Part shown: positions 43,897-52,263 of the stretch, piece by piece | How the letters are laid out: the number at the start of each line of letters is the position of its first letter | Numbering within the stretch: the first letter of the stretch is position 1 | Source of the DNA: Deltaproteobacteria bacterium | GTDB taxonomy: Bacteria > Myxococcota_A > Polyangia > Polyangiales > Ga0077539 | NCBI GenBank assembly: GCA_030694465.1 | Contig: JAUXYJ010000002.1 | Coordinates: forward strand, 1-64,000 | Length of the DNA: 64,000 nt | Reading direction: 5' to 3' | Notes under the pieces: model-generated | Seen by the model: the letters and a program-made list of their open reading frames with translations, nothing else | Databases searched by the model: none | Told to the model about the DNA's origin: nothing | Position numbers and translations under genes: made by a program

Positions 43897-44499
43897 CTAT
43901 CCGCGCCAGGTCACCATGTACGTGCACGACTCGCCGCCGTTCTTGCGGCAGGGCGCCGCGTCGTCGTGGGCGACCGCCGAGGTGGGGTCAAACCGTTGCG
44001 CCATCGCCGTGAGAATCCCGCGGTCAAACGCACACGGATACGGATTGTTGCAGACCGAAACGATCATGTTTTTGTCAGGGATGACCTCGCACCCGTAGTG
44101 CCCAATGCCCTCGCTCATTTGGCCGGTCTTGGGGTCAAAGAGCGTGACGCCGTCTTTGCGGTGGTTCATGTGGTAGGCGATGTCGATCGAACGAATCGCG
44201 CTGACAACATCCACCACAAACGGCGGAAACTTCGCGTTGCGCGGGATCGCAACGCCGATCTGAAAGAGCACGCGGTCGCCGATTTGCTTCGCGATGTTCT
44301 CAAACGCGCGGAGCCACGCGGCTTGTTTGTACCAGCCCTCGGGCTCGATGATCGCGAGCCCCGCGGGTCCTCGCGTACCGATGCCCTCAAGGAGCAAAAA
44401 TTTGCTCGCGAGCTGCTCGAAATCTTTAAACCCATCAAGAATCGCGTAGGCGGTCTGCCCATTGACCTCGATGCCTGGCGCAAACGGTTTGAACTGCAT
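43897..44499 (-). CDS. Hypothetical protein, possibly V4R/HNOB-like
   Basis: 200 residues from MQFKPFAPGIEVNGQTAY, with GAAGGAGAGGG before the ATG at 44499. The end CAFDRGILTAMAQRF...CRKNGGESCTYMVTW recalls V4R and heme-NO-binding-like domains, where a Cys-rich phrase with G-x-x-C-x-Y-x-V-x-W closes the domain. The middle has a conserved-looking GWYKQAAWLRAFENIAKQIGDRVLFQIG. No signal peptide. It may be a small-molecule sensor; the assignment is tentative. The stop is six bases from the convergent methyltransferase stop. Confidence 0.5.
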   Translation of the reverse strand: MQFKPFAPGIEVNGQTAYAILDGFKDFEQLASKFLLLEGIGTRGPAGLAIIEPEGWYKQAAWLRAFENIAKQIGDRVLFQIGVAIPRNAKFPPFVVDVVSAIRSIDIAYHMNHRKDGVTLFDPKTGQMSEGIGHYGCEVIPDKNMIVSVCNNPYPCAFDRGILTAMAQRFDPTSAVAHDDAAPCRKNGGESCTYMVTWRG

Positions 44500-44714
44500 C
44501 AATCCCTCTCCTTCGAGCGACCGACTCGGCCGCCCGATGCTCTGTGCTCCCTCTCGCGCGAGCTAACCTTGCTCCGCCGAAGGTCTTCACGTTATCACGC
44601 GGCGCCCAGCTCATGACCACCCCTGCGCAGAGAACACGCCCGCACGGCGCCGCACTCCCTCCCTGCAAATCACCTACCCAAGATCACGCGCACGGACACC
44701 TAGGGTTCATTGCG

Positions 44715-44743
44715 TTGACCCACTGATCCCACTCAGAGATAGT
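44715..44743 (+). promoter_or_regulatory. Candidate sigma-70 promoter of the OmpA-family gene
   Basis: TTGACC, 17 bases, then GATAGT. The predicted start of transcription is about five bases before the ATG at 44755, and no Shine-Dalgarno sequence precedes that ATG, so the mRNA would be nearly leaderless. Confidence 0.5.
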
Positions 44744-44754
44744 GTGCGACTGCA

Positions 44755-46107
44755 ATGAAACATCAAGCTCTCGCTCGCTATGCTTTGCGCTCGGCCCTCG
44801 CGCTAGGCAGCACCCTTTTGCCAGCCGTTGCGAACGCTGAGAGCGGGCGATTTAACCTGCACCTAGACCTCGGTCCGAGCATCGTCGTGCTCGGCGAGCT
44901 CGCCCCCGCGGGCAATAATCTCACGCTCGGTGGGGTCGGTCAGCTCGCGTTTGATTGGCAAGTGTTTGCGCCGTTTGCCCTCGAAGCGACGGTGGGCGGC
45001 GGATACTTTGGCAGGGGATTTCCTGGGACGGCGAACAGCGGACAGCCGTACTTTAACGTGGCCCTCGGTGCGCGATTTCGATTCTTGGACAACCAAGAGG
45101 GCTACGCCAACGAGCCCGGCGGTGACTACCAAGGAAACTTCTGGGTCTCAGGCCACGTCGGTTACCACCTGTTCGACAGCTCACAGCTCGGATTTGACCT
45201 CGGTGCTGGCTACGAATGGTCCATCGCACGACCGCTGCAGCTCGGTGTTTTTGCACGCGGAACCGCGCTCGTGGACTTCGGCGCCGGTCGCCAACACGAC
45301 ATCCTCGCGGTCGTCGGGATCAACGGCTCGATCGAGCTCGGCGCACGCCAAGAAGGCGTAGACACCGACCACGATGGGCTCAGCGACGAGCGCGAAGTCC
45401 AGCGCTGGCAGACCAACCCAAACAACCCCGACACCGACGGCGACGGCCTCAACGACGGCCTCGAGGTCCGCACCCGGACCCAGCCGACCAACCCCGACAC
45501 CGACGGCGACGGCCTGCGCGATGGCCAAGAAGACGCCAACCACAACGGCACCGTCGAAGCCAACGAGAGCGACCCGCGCGAAGCCGACTCTGACCATGGC
45601 GGCGTCAACGATGGCTTCGAGGTCGCGCACCCACCCCTCAACCCACGCAACCCCTCGGACGACGACGCCGACGGCGACCGCGTCATGGCAGACCACGACG
45701 CCTGCCCAAACACACCGCCCAACACCGAAGTCGACGCGCGAGGCTGTGCGATTTTGCGCGCAGAGCTCGTCCTCGATGGGATCAACTTTGCGACCGGACA
45801 AGCTGACATTCTCCCGGACTCTGAGACGACCCTGCAGCGCGCCGCACAGATCCTCCGCGACAACCCCACGGTGCGCGTCGAGATCTCGGGACACACCGAC
45901 AACGTAGGCAACGCCGCGGATAACCTGCGCTTGTCCCAGGCACGCGCGACCTCGGTGCGCGATTGGCTCGAAGGACACCAGATCCCACGCGCCAACATGA
46001 CCGTGCGAGGCTACGGCATGACCCGCCCCCGTGGCTCCAACGACACCGAAGAAGGCCGCGCACAAAACCGCCGCATCGAGTTTCATCGACTCGACGGAAC
46101 GCGCTGA
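44755..46107 (+). CDS. OmpA-family outer membrane protein with thrombospondin type-3 repeats
   Basis: 450 residues with a signal peptide (ALGSTLLPAVANAES). The N-terminal 190 residues alternate short amphipathic strands (FNLHLDLGPSIVVLG, VGYHLFDSSQLGFDLGAGYEW) of an eight-stranded barrel. Then come four or more calcium-binding type-3 repeats (DTDHDGLSDEREV, NPDTDGDGLNDGLEV, NPDTDGDGLRDGQED, ADGDRVMADHDACPN). The C-terminal OmpA domain (FATGQADILPDSETTLQRAAQIL ... HTDNVGNAADNLRLSQARATSVRDWL ... NRRIEF) binds peptidoglycan. It anchors the outer membrane to the wall. Confidence 0.93.
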   Translation: MKHQALARYALRSALALGSTLLPAVANAESGRFNLHLDLGPSIVVLGELAPAGNNLTLGGVGQLAFDWQVFAPFALEATVGGGYFGRGFPGTANSGQPYFNVALGARFRFLDNQEGYANEPGGDYQGNFWVSGHVGYHLFDSSQLGFDLGAGYEWSIARPLQLGVFARGTALVDFGAGRQHDILAVVGINGSIELGARQEGVDTDHDGLSDEREVQRWQTNPNNPDTDGDGLNDGLEVRTRTQPTNPDTDGDGLRDGQEDANHNGTVEANESDPREADSDHGGVNDGFEVAHPPLNPRNPSDDDADGDRVMADHDACPNTPPNTEVDARGCAILRAELVLDGINFATGQADILPDSETTLQRAAQILRDNPTVRVEISGHTDNVGNAADNLRLSQARATSVRDWLEGHQIPRANMTVRGYGMTRPRGSNDTEEGRAQNRRIEFHRLDGTR

Positions 46108-46125
46108 AATTCTTCAAGCGAATCG

Positions 46126-48849
46126 TCACACCGGGGAGGTGACAGCGGTCGCGCCCTCGCGCACCGCGCGCAGGTCAATGTGCCGCGCGATCGCCGCGCG
46201 ATACCGCTCGGGATGACAGGTCAACACGATGATCTGCATGTCCTTCGCGTGCGCCTCAAGCACGCCCACGACACGCGTGAGCCGCTCGTCATCGGTCGCG
46301 ACAAGCACGTCGTCGAGCACCACCATCGGGCGCTCTTCGCGCGCGAGGACCGCCGCCAACGCCAGCCGCACCGCAAAGTGCACCTGCTCGCGCTCTCCCC
46401 CAGACAGCGCGCCCAAGGGCACCGCGAGGCCAGTCCCCGTACGCACACTCAAAGGCGAAAAATCCTCGCTGACCGTGAGACTCATGGTGCCCGCGGGGCT
46501 CTGCCCAAGCGCGGACAACACCCGCATCGCCTCGCGCTCTACCTCGCCCGAGACCCGCGCCACAGCCTCGCTTCGCGCTGCCGTGAGCGTCTCGTGCAAG
46601 AGCTTGATCGCCTCTGCCTCAAGCATCTGTCGCGCGAGGTCTTGCTCACGATCGGCGAGCTCTTCTTCTGCGCGCCCGAGCACCGCAAACGTCGCCCCGT
46701 TGCGAAGCTCATCGAGCCTGCCCTCTTCGGTGCGTAGCCCATCACGCGCCTGCTGCAACAACGCCAGCTCTTGCTTGTGGCGCTGCATCGCTCGCTGGAC
46801 CTCTTCGCGCGCGTTTTCGAGCCCATCGAGCGCCCGCTTCGCATGGGCCTCGGCCGTACGCGCCGCATCAAAAGCCAGCTCGTTGTGCTCGATCCGCCGG
46901 AGCGCGGCGTGCTCATCGAGCCCTCGCGCCTCGAGCGCCGAGACCGTACCCTGCGCGGCTTCCACGGCATCCTTTGCGCGATGCGTGCGCTCTCGCGACA
47001 GCGCCAATCGCTCTGCGATGCCCTGCACAGCGCGCTCACGCTGCCCACGCGTGGCGCGCGCATCCCGCGAAGACCCCACACGCGACAGCGCCTCTAGCAC
47101 GCGCTCATGCGCCTCACGCGCGCCCGCCAACGCTTCGATCGGGTCGCCCATGTTCAGCGAGGTCAGCGCCTCACGCGCCCGTGCGATCCGCTCGACCAAG
47201 ACCTCTCTGCGCGCCGAGGTGAGCAACGCGTCCCGTCGCGCACAGGCCTGCGCGTGCGCCCGCTCGACCTCGTTGCGCCGAGCCGTAAGCGCCATCAGCT
47301 CGTCGGCATCGTCGGTCCCCCAGTCGGCTACGAGAGCCGCCGCGATCGCTTCAATTTGCTGCTTTTTGTCTAGCAGTTTCGCTGTCGCGTCGCTCAGACC
47401 GTCCCCGATGACACTCACCGAAGCGAGGCCCTCGAGCGTGAGCGCGATGCGCCCGGGTGCGCGGACCACATGCCGCTCACCCGCCTCGAGCGAGACCGTC
47501 TGAGCGCCTTGGTGCACCACCATCGCGCGCTCAACCGTGAGGGTCAACGTGAGCGAATGCGCCTCAAGCGCGGCGAGCGTCGAGGCGCGATCGGCCTGCA
47601 ATTGTCGCGATCGTTTGAGCACAGCGCTCGTCGGCGCCGGAGTGTCTCGCAGCACCCCTTCGCTCTGCACAACCGCCTCGATCGCTCGGTCCAGCGCCGC
47701 GAGCCTCTGGGCGCTCTCGACGATCGCGTCATGGTGAGCGACCGCGCGAGCTGCCCGCGCGAGCGCCCCCTCGCTCGCACCGAGCGCCTCTTCGGCCTGC
47801 TCTGAGGCCTGCTCTCGCGCGACGGCCTCGGCGAGACTCAGACGCTCAGTCTCTAGCAACATTTGCTCGCGATCGGTCTCTTGAAGTGCCTCATCGAGCG
47901 CCCTCGTCTGGGCTTCGATTTCGTTGCGTGCGCGCTTGAGCGTGTCCCACTCAGCGCGGGCCTCGCGCAGGGCCGACTCGCTCTCGCGCATGCGCATCGA
48001 GGCCTCGATCGCGCGGGTCTGCTGAGCCATGATCGTGTCGCGCGCACGCTCTCGCTCGCGCACCTGGTGCTCGCTCTCACGCACGCTCGTCTCATGGGCC
48101 GCGCAGCGCTCTTGCAGAGCCAGGACGCGGGCCTCGCACTGCCGGGCGCGCTCGTAGTTCTCTTTGGCACGGGCGAGGCCAGCGCGCGCTTGCTCGAGCG
48201 TATTTTGCAGCGAAACCAGCTGCGATGCGCGCTTGCCCACGCGGAGCTTTCCGGTAGCCGGCGTAAAGTACGCGTTGTACTTGCTGCCCACCGCGGCCTC
48301 GATCGCCGCGCCCCGCGCGCCCACCACCTGCGCCGCCAAGCTCTCTCGCACCCGGGCCGCCAGCTCTGGGGCCAGCGGCCCAAGCTCAATCGCCCCCTGC
48401 GGCGCCCAGAGCACCTGCGCCAGGCCCCAGTGAGCCTCGCGAGACAGCCCCCTCGGAGCCCCCGTGCGGCCCAGCATCATGCGCACGCGCTCGTCGGCGC
48501 GCTCGCCACGTTCTACCGCGATAAAACGCGATTCAGCGCTGTCCCAGCGAGACAATTCGCACGTCGCCGCGTCCAAAAATCTCTTGTGCACCCGCCACCG
48601 TTCGCCCGCGTGATCAAGCGTGACCCACACCGTCGGTGGCAGCGTGCGATCCCAGGGCCGCATGCTCTCAGCGTCCTTGCCGCTCACGCCGTGATGATCA
48701 ATCAGTGCGCGGCGGATGGCCTCGAAGAGCGTGGATTTTCCCGTGCCATTGGGCGCATACACCACGTTGAGCCCCTCAGAGAATCCGCTCACGGTCACCG
48801 CAGACGCGAAACACTTAAACCCCTCGACGGTCACCTCGCGCACAATCAT
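46126..48849 (-). CDS. SbcC/Rad50-like AAA ATPase with coiled coils
   Basis: 907 residues. Walker A APNGTGKST near 32-40, signature LSGGEREQ at 815-822, Walker B PMVVLDDVLVATDDE near 842. Between them are long coiled coils broken near residues 420-480 by a strand-rich part (SLTLTLTVERAMVVHQGAQTVSL, RIALTLEGLASVSVIGDG). There is no CxxC zinc hook, unlike Rad50/SbcC, so the middle domain may replace it, as in the YhaN-like branch. It starts inside the nuclease gene by four bases (ATGA), forming an SbcCD-type pair. Role: processing of DNA ends or hairpins. Confidence 0.85.
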   Translation of the reverse strand: MIVREVTVEGFKCFASAVTVSGFSEGLNVVYAPNGTGKSTLFEAIRRALIDHHGVSGKDAESMRPWDRTLPPTVWVTLDHAGERWRVHKRFLDAATCELSRWDSAESRFIAVERGERADERVRMMLGRTGAPRGLSREAHWGLAQVLWAPQGAIELGPLAPELAARVRESLAAQVVGARGAAIEAAVGSKYNAYFTPATGKLRVGKRASQLVSLQNTLEQARAGLARAKENYERARQCEARVLALQERCAAHETSVRESEHQVRERERARDTIMAQQTRAIEASMRMRESESALREARAEWDTLKRARNEIEAQTRALDEALQETDREQMLLETERLSLAEAVAREQASEQAEEALGASEGALARAARAVAHHDAIVESAQRLAALDRAIEAVVQSEGVLRDTPAPTSAVLKRSRQLQADRASTLAALEAHSLTLTLTVERAMVVHQGAQTVSLEAGERHVVRAPGRIALTLEGLASVSVIGDGLSDATAKLLDKKQQIEAIAAALVADWGTDDADELMALTARRNEVERAHAQACARRDALLTSARREVLVERIARAREALTSLNMGDPIEALAGAREAHERVLEALSRVGSSRDARATRGQRERAVQGIAERLALSRERTHRAKDAVEAAQGTVSALEARGLDEHAALRRIEHNELAFDAARTAEAHAKRALDGLENAREEVQRAMQRHKQELALLQQARDGLRTEEGRLDELRNGATFAVLGRAEEELADREQDLARQMLEAEAIKLLHETLTAARSEAVARVSGEVEREAMRVLSALGQSPAGTMSLTVSEDFSPLSVRTGTGLAVPLGALSGGEREQVHFAVRLALAAVLAREERPMVVLDDVLVATDDERLTRVVGVLEAHAKDMQIIVLTCHPERYRAAIARHIDLRAVREGATAVTSPV

Positions 48850-49976
48850 GACGGGTCCGTCTCTGCGGCCATCACGTAGAGCTCAAGGAGCGCCCTCGCA
48901 GCGACATCTGCCTGGATTTCTGCAGGCCGATCGGTACACTCTGGATCGGCCCAGCGCGACAACTTCAGCGCCGCGTCGCGCGTCGGACCCACCGGGAGCG
49001 TCTCAGTCCAGCGCGCATCCGTCGGCGCCGGGCGCAGGTGACTCTCGACACGCCCATACAAAAACTGGCCTCGCACAAGCTCTGCAAGCGACTCGAGGGA
49101 CTCTTGCTCATCGAGGGCAAACACGCCCTCTAAGCGCACACGCAGCAGCGTGGTGTCCTTGCCCTCGAGCGCCGCGAGCTCGGCAAAGAGCGCGGGCAAC
49201 TCGGTGCGCTCACGCAGCGTGCGCTCGACCTGAACCCATCGGAGCCTGCCCGTCTGCAGCTGCTCAATCTCTGGTGATTTGTCAGGCGAATCGAATGTCA
49301 CGAGCAACGCCGTGCCTCCGCCCTTCTCGCCAAACCGCGTGGGCTCGTGCGTGCCGCTGTAGGCCATACGCACCCGACCCGCGCTGTCGGGATAGAGCAC
49401 CGGGAGATGAAAATGCCCCAGCGCGAGATAGTGCAACCCCGCACGCTCGGCCGCGTCACGCGCGATGGGATACCAGGGCTCTTCACGGTGCACAGACTCG
49501 ACGGTCCCATGCGCTAAGCCCACGTGCAGCCGCCCGTCTTGCGGCGCAACGATCCACCGCGTCGGGTCGTTTTCGTCGTGCCGCGCGGTCGCCACACAGG
49601 GCCACAGGACCACGCCACAGGGAGCCTCGACAGGGGCCTGTTCGCGCAGCACATGGACCGTGGGTGCGGTGCGAAAAGACGCGTCGCTCCAGACAGACCC
49701 AGGGACCATCGGGTCGTGATTTCCCGAGATGATGTACACAGGGCAGCGACAGCTCGCGAGGATCTCCACCACGCGCGAGACCAGCGCGCGGTCCACGTGG
49801 TGGTCTTCAAAAGTGTCACCGCACACGAGAACAAAATCTGCCCCACGCGCCCGCACCATGCTCGCCAACCGCTCGGCCGCGTCAAGACGCTCTGCGCGCA
49901 CACGCTCGGCCGCCGAGCCCGCGTGCACGGCACGCATCCCCATCTGCCAATCCGCGGTATGAATCACTCGAACCAT
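48846..49976 (-). CDS. SbcD/Mre11-like metallophosphoesterase
   Basis: 376 residues from MVRVIHTADWQMGMRAVHAG. Metal-binding motifs: HTADWQ (His6, Asp9), GDTFEDHH (Asp54), GNHDP (Asn86, His87, Asp88), LAHGT, and GHFHLP. This is the calcineurin-like nuclease fold of DNA repair exonucleases (COG0420). The overlap with the ATPase gene and the order nuclease-ATPase are as in sbcDC and yhaMN. An ATG four codons upstream is less likely. Confidence 0.88.
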   Translation of the reverse strand: MVRVIHTADWQMGMRAVHAGSAAERVRAERLDAAERLASMVRARGADFVLVCGDTFEDHHVDRALVSRVVEILASCRCPVYIISGNHDPMVPGSVWSDASFRTAPTVHVLREQAPVEAPCGVVLWPCVATARHDENDPTRWIVAPQDGRLHVGLAHGTVESVHREEPWYPIARDAAERAGLHYLALGHFHLPVLYPDSAGRVRMAYSGTHEPTRFGEKGGGTALLVTFDSPDKSPEIEQLQTGRLRWVQVERTLRERTELPALFAELAALEGKDTTLLRVRLEGVFALDEQESLESLAELVRGQFLYGRVESHLRPAPTDARWTETLPVGPTRDAALKLSRWADPECTDRPAEIQADVAARALLELYVMAAETDPS

Positions 49977-50043
49977 CGGCCCCACCATAGCGCTGAGATC
50001 ACGGCGGCCCCAAGATCACAACACGCGCGGCGCTCAAGGGCGC

Positions 50044-51120
50044 TCACGTAAGCAACGCAGAGGCCTGCTCGATCGTGTCGACCAAGTGGATTTTGTCAGC
50101 CATTTCGCGCCCTGAGGCGAGCGCCGACAAGAGCTGCCAGGCGGGCAGCTTTTCGGTCCAGTGTGCACGACCAATGAGCACAACCTTCGCGGCCTGGCCG
50201 GGGCCCGCATAGTAGTTCTGCGTCGCGTCTTGAAAGAGCTCCTGCACTGTGCCCGCGGCCCCAGGCAAAAACGCGATTCCGCCCGTCGCGCGGGTCAAGA
50301 TCCCGTCCTCTCGCAGCGCGTTTGAGAAGTACTTCGCGATGCGCCCAGCGAACGCATTCGGTGGCTCGTGACCATAGAACCACGTGGGAATTCCCACGGA
50401 TAGACACTCACTTGGCGCAGCATACTTGGCCCTCACAGCCATCGCCGCGCGCGCCCACTCGGTCATGCCCTCGGTGTACGAAGGGCGCTCAGCCAGCATC
50501 GCGCAGGCGTCGTCGAGGGCAGCGTCCTCGTGGTGCGCCAGGTGTGCGCCGAGGTTCGCGGCCTCCATGGCGCCCGGGCCTCCTCCGGTCAGCACAACGC
50601 GCCCTGCACGCGCCAGCACGCGCCCCAGCCTCGCGGCAGACGCAAACGCCTCGGTCCCACGACGCACGGCGTGGCCCCCCATGACGCCCACGACCGGGCG
50701 ATCGCACGTGCGCTGATCGAGCGCGTCACCCATGGACTGGTCGTGCAGGGCCATCGCCATGGCAGACAGCAAATTTCCAGACGAACGCTCGCTGCAATAC
50801 CAACGATAGGCCTGCGCATCGGGTGTATTGTCGTAGCCCTGCGCGAGCTGCGCAAAGAGCTCGTCGGGCTCATACAACGCAGCCCGAAATGGGCTAAACG
50901 GAAACCCCTCGATCGCGGGCAACACGACCGAGCCCGCGGTGATCAACGCCGCCATCGCGTGGGGCTCCATCGCGCAGCCCAACATCACGTGCCGGTGTCC
51001 GTTCTGAGCCAGCGCAACGAGGGCTTCGGTGCGCCCGCGGAGGTCAACTCCCTGCGCGACCACAGGCCCCGTGCGAGTCATCGCCGTGTCAAAATCCTCG
51101 ATTTTTTCTACTTCGTTCAT
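50044..51120 (-). CDS. LOG-family protein (possible nucleotide 5'-monophosphate nucleosidase)
   Basis: 358 residues. GGGPGAMEAANLGA (nucleotide-binding and catalytic Glu region) and PGAAGTVQELFQ, a variant of the PGGxGTxxE signature of LOG/TIGR00730 proteins; the second Gly is Ala. VVGVMGGHAVRRG begins the Rossmann core. The N-terminal 140 residues are extra and resemble those of larger PpnN-like members, which cleave nucleoside monophosphates. Cytoplasmic. It ends nine bases from the SbcD promoter side and begins ten bases from the esterase stop, so it may be co-transcribed with the esterase. Confidence 0.75.
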   Translation of the reverse strand: MNEVEKIEDFDTAMTRTGPVVAQGVDLRGRTEALVALAQNGHRHVMLGCAMEPHAMAALITAGSVVLPAIEGFPFSPFRAALYEPDELFAQLAQGYDNTPDAQAYRWYCSERSSGNLLSAMAMALHDQSMGDALDQRTCDRPVVGVMGGHAVRRGTEAFASAARLGRVLARAGRVVLTGGGPGAMEAANLGAHLAHHEDAALDDACAMLAERPSYTEGMTEWARAAMAVRAKYAAPSECLSVGIPTWFYGHEPPNAFAGRIAKYFSNALREDGILTRATGGIAFLPGAAGTVQELFQDATQNYYAGPGQAAKVVLIGRAHWTEKLPAWQLLSALASGREMADKIHLVDTIEQASALLT

Positions 51121-51129
51121 GGTCGTTAC

Positions 51130-52182
51130 TCACGATTCAAACGCGCGACGCAGCGCGCGCACCGCACGGTCGTAGCCCTCAAACGAGGCCGGCACCATGC
51201 GTCCCATGTTGAGATAGCCATGCACAAGCGAGCCTAGGTGTACGTGCTCAACCTGCGCGCCCGCGCGACGGAGTTTTTTGACGTACTCCAGGCCGTCATC
51301 GCGCAGCGGGTCAAAGCCAGCGGTCTGAACATGCGCAGGACACACGCCCTCAAGGGACGCATAGAGCGGCGAGACAGCCGGGTCCGTGCGATCACAATCG
51401 CTTGGCAAATACTGCTCCATAAACCATTTCATCGTCGCACGATCGAGCACGAGCCCCTCGGCCAGCCCGTCGATCGAGGGCTGCTGCATCGTCAGGTCCG
51501 TCGCCGGATACACCAACAGCTGCAACACCGGAACATACGGCGTATTTCGCAGCGCCAACGACGTCAGCGCCGAGAGCGTCGCGCCCGCAGAGTCACCGCC
51601 CACCGCGACCCGCGCGCGGTTCAGTCCGAGGGCCGCTGCGGCGTCGAGTACCGCACAAAACGCTGCCCGCGCGTCACGAGGGCCTGCAGGCCAGGGGTGC
51701 TCGGGCGCCAAGCGATAATCCACCGAGAGCACTACACACTGCGCGCGCGCGGCGAACAGCTTGCACACGCCGTCGTAGGTCTCGAGGTCTCCCAAGACAA
51801 ACCCTCCGCCGTGAAAATACACCAGCGCAGGCGCCTCACGACCGAGCCCCTTGGGACGGTAAACACGCATCGGGATCGGGCCGTCTCCGCCCGCGATCAT
51901 GCGGTCTTCGATGGACTCCATGGCGGGCGCGTCGGCCACGAGCAGAGGGCCGAATTCTTGGTAATTCTCACGTGCTTTGACCGCACCGAGGTCCGCGTAC
52001 GGGACCCTCGCGAGGCGACGCTCGAGCCCCAAGAGCAGCCGCACGTCGTCGTCGAGCACGTCCCCTTCGTACGTGCGCTTGGGCACGCTCAGCCGCTCGC
52101 GCAGCGCAGCCGGAAGATAACCAAGCGGCGCGAGCGCAGCGCGCGTCGCAGTCCGCCGTAGCAAGTCCATTCGTGACGCCAT
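51130..52182 (-). CDS. Alpha/beta hydrolase, HSL (GDXG) family esterase
   Basis: 350 residues. HGGGF at about 124 (oxyanion hole), GGDSAGA with the nucleophile Ser199, Asp in FDPLRDDGLEY and His in LVHGYLNM: the complete triad of the hormone-sensitive lipase family. DYRLAPEHPWP between HGGG and the nucleophile is typical. No signal peptide. It would cleave short or medium acyl esters; the substrate is unknown. The ATG at 52182 is chosen over a TTG at 52224. Confidence 0.88.
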   Translation of the reverse strand: MASRMDLLRRTATRAALAPLGYLPAALRERLSVPKRTYEGDVLDDDVRLLLGLERRLARVPYADLGAVKARENYQEFGPLLVADAPAMESIEDRMIAGGDGPIPMRVYRPKGLGREAPALVYFHGGGFVLGDLETYDGVCKLFAARAQCVVLSVDYRLAPEHPWPAGPRDARAAFCAVLDAAAALGLNRARVAVGGDSAGATLSALTSLALRNTPYVPVLQLLVYPATDLTMQQPSIDGLAEGLVLDRATMKWFMEQYLPSDCDRTDPAVSPLYASLEGVCPAHVQTAGFDPLRDDGLEYVKKLRRAGAQVEHVHLGSLVHGYLNMGRMVPASFEGYDRAVRALRRAFES

Positions 52183-52263
52183 AGAGACCCAGAGTCTACC
52201 TGCAGCGTCGCGCAATTGAGACACGCGATGTGTGAGTCGAGTGCAGTACAGTCACAGCGGCCT

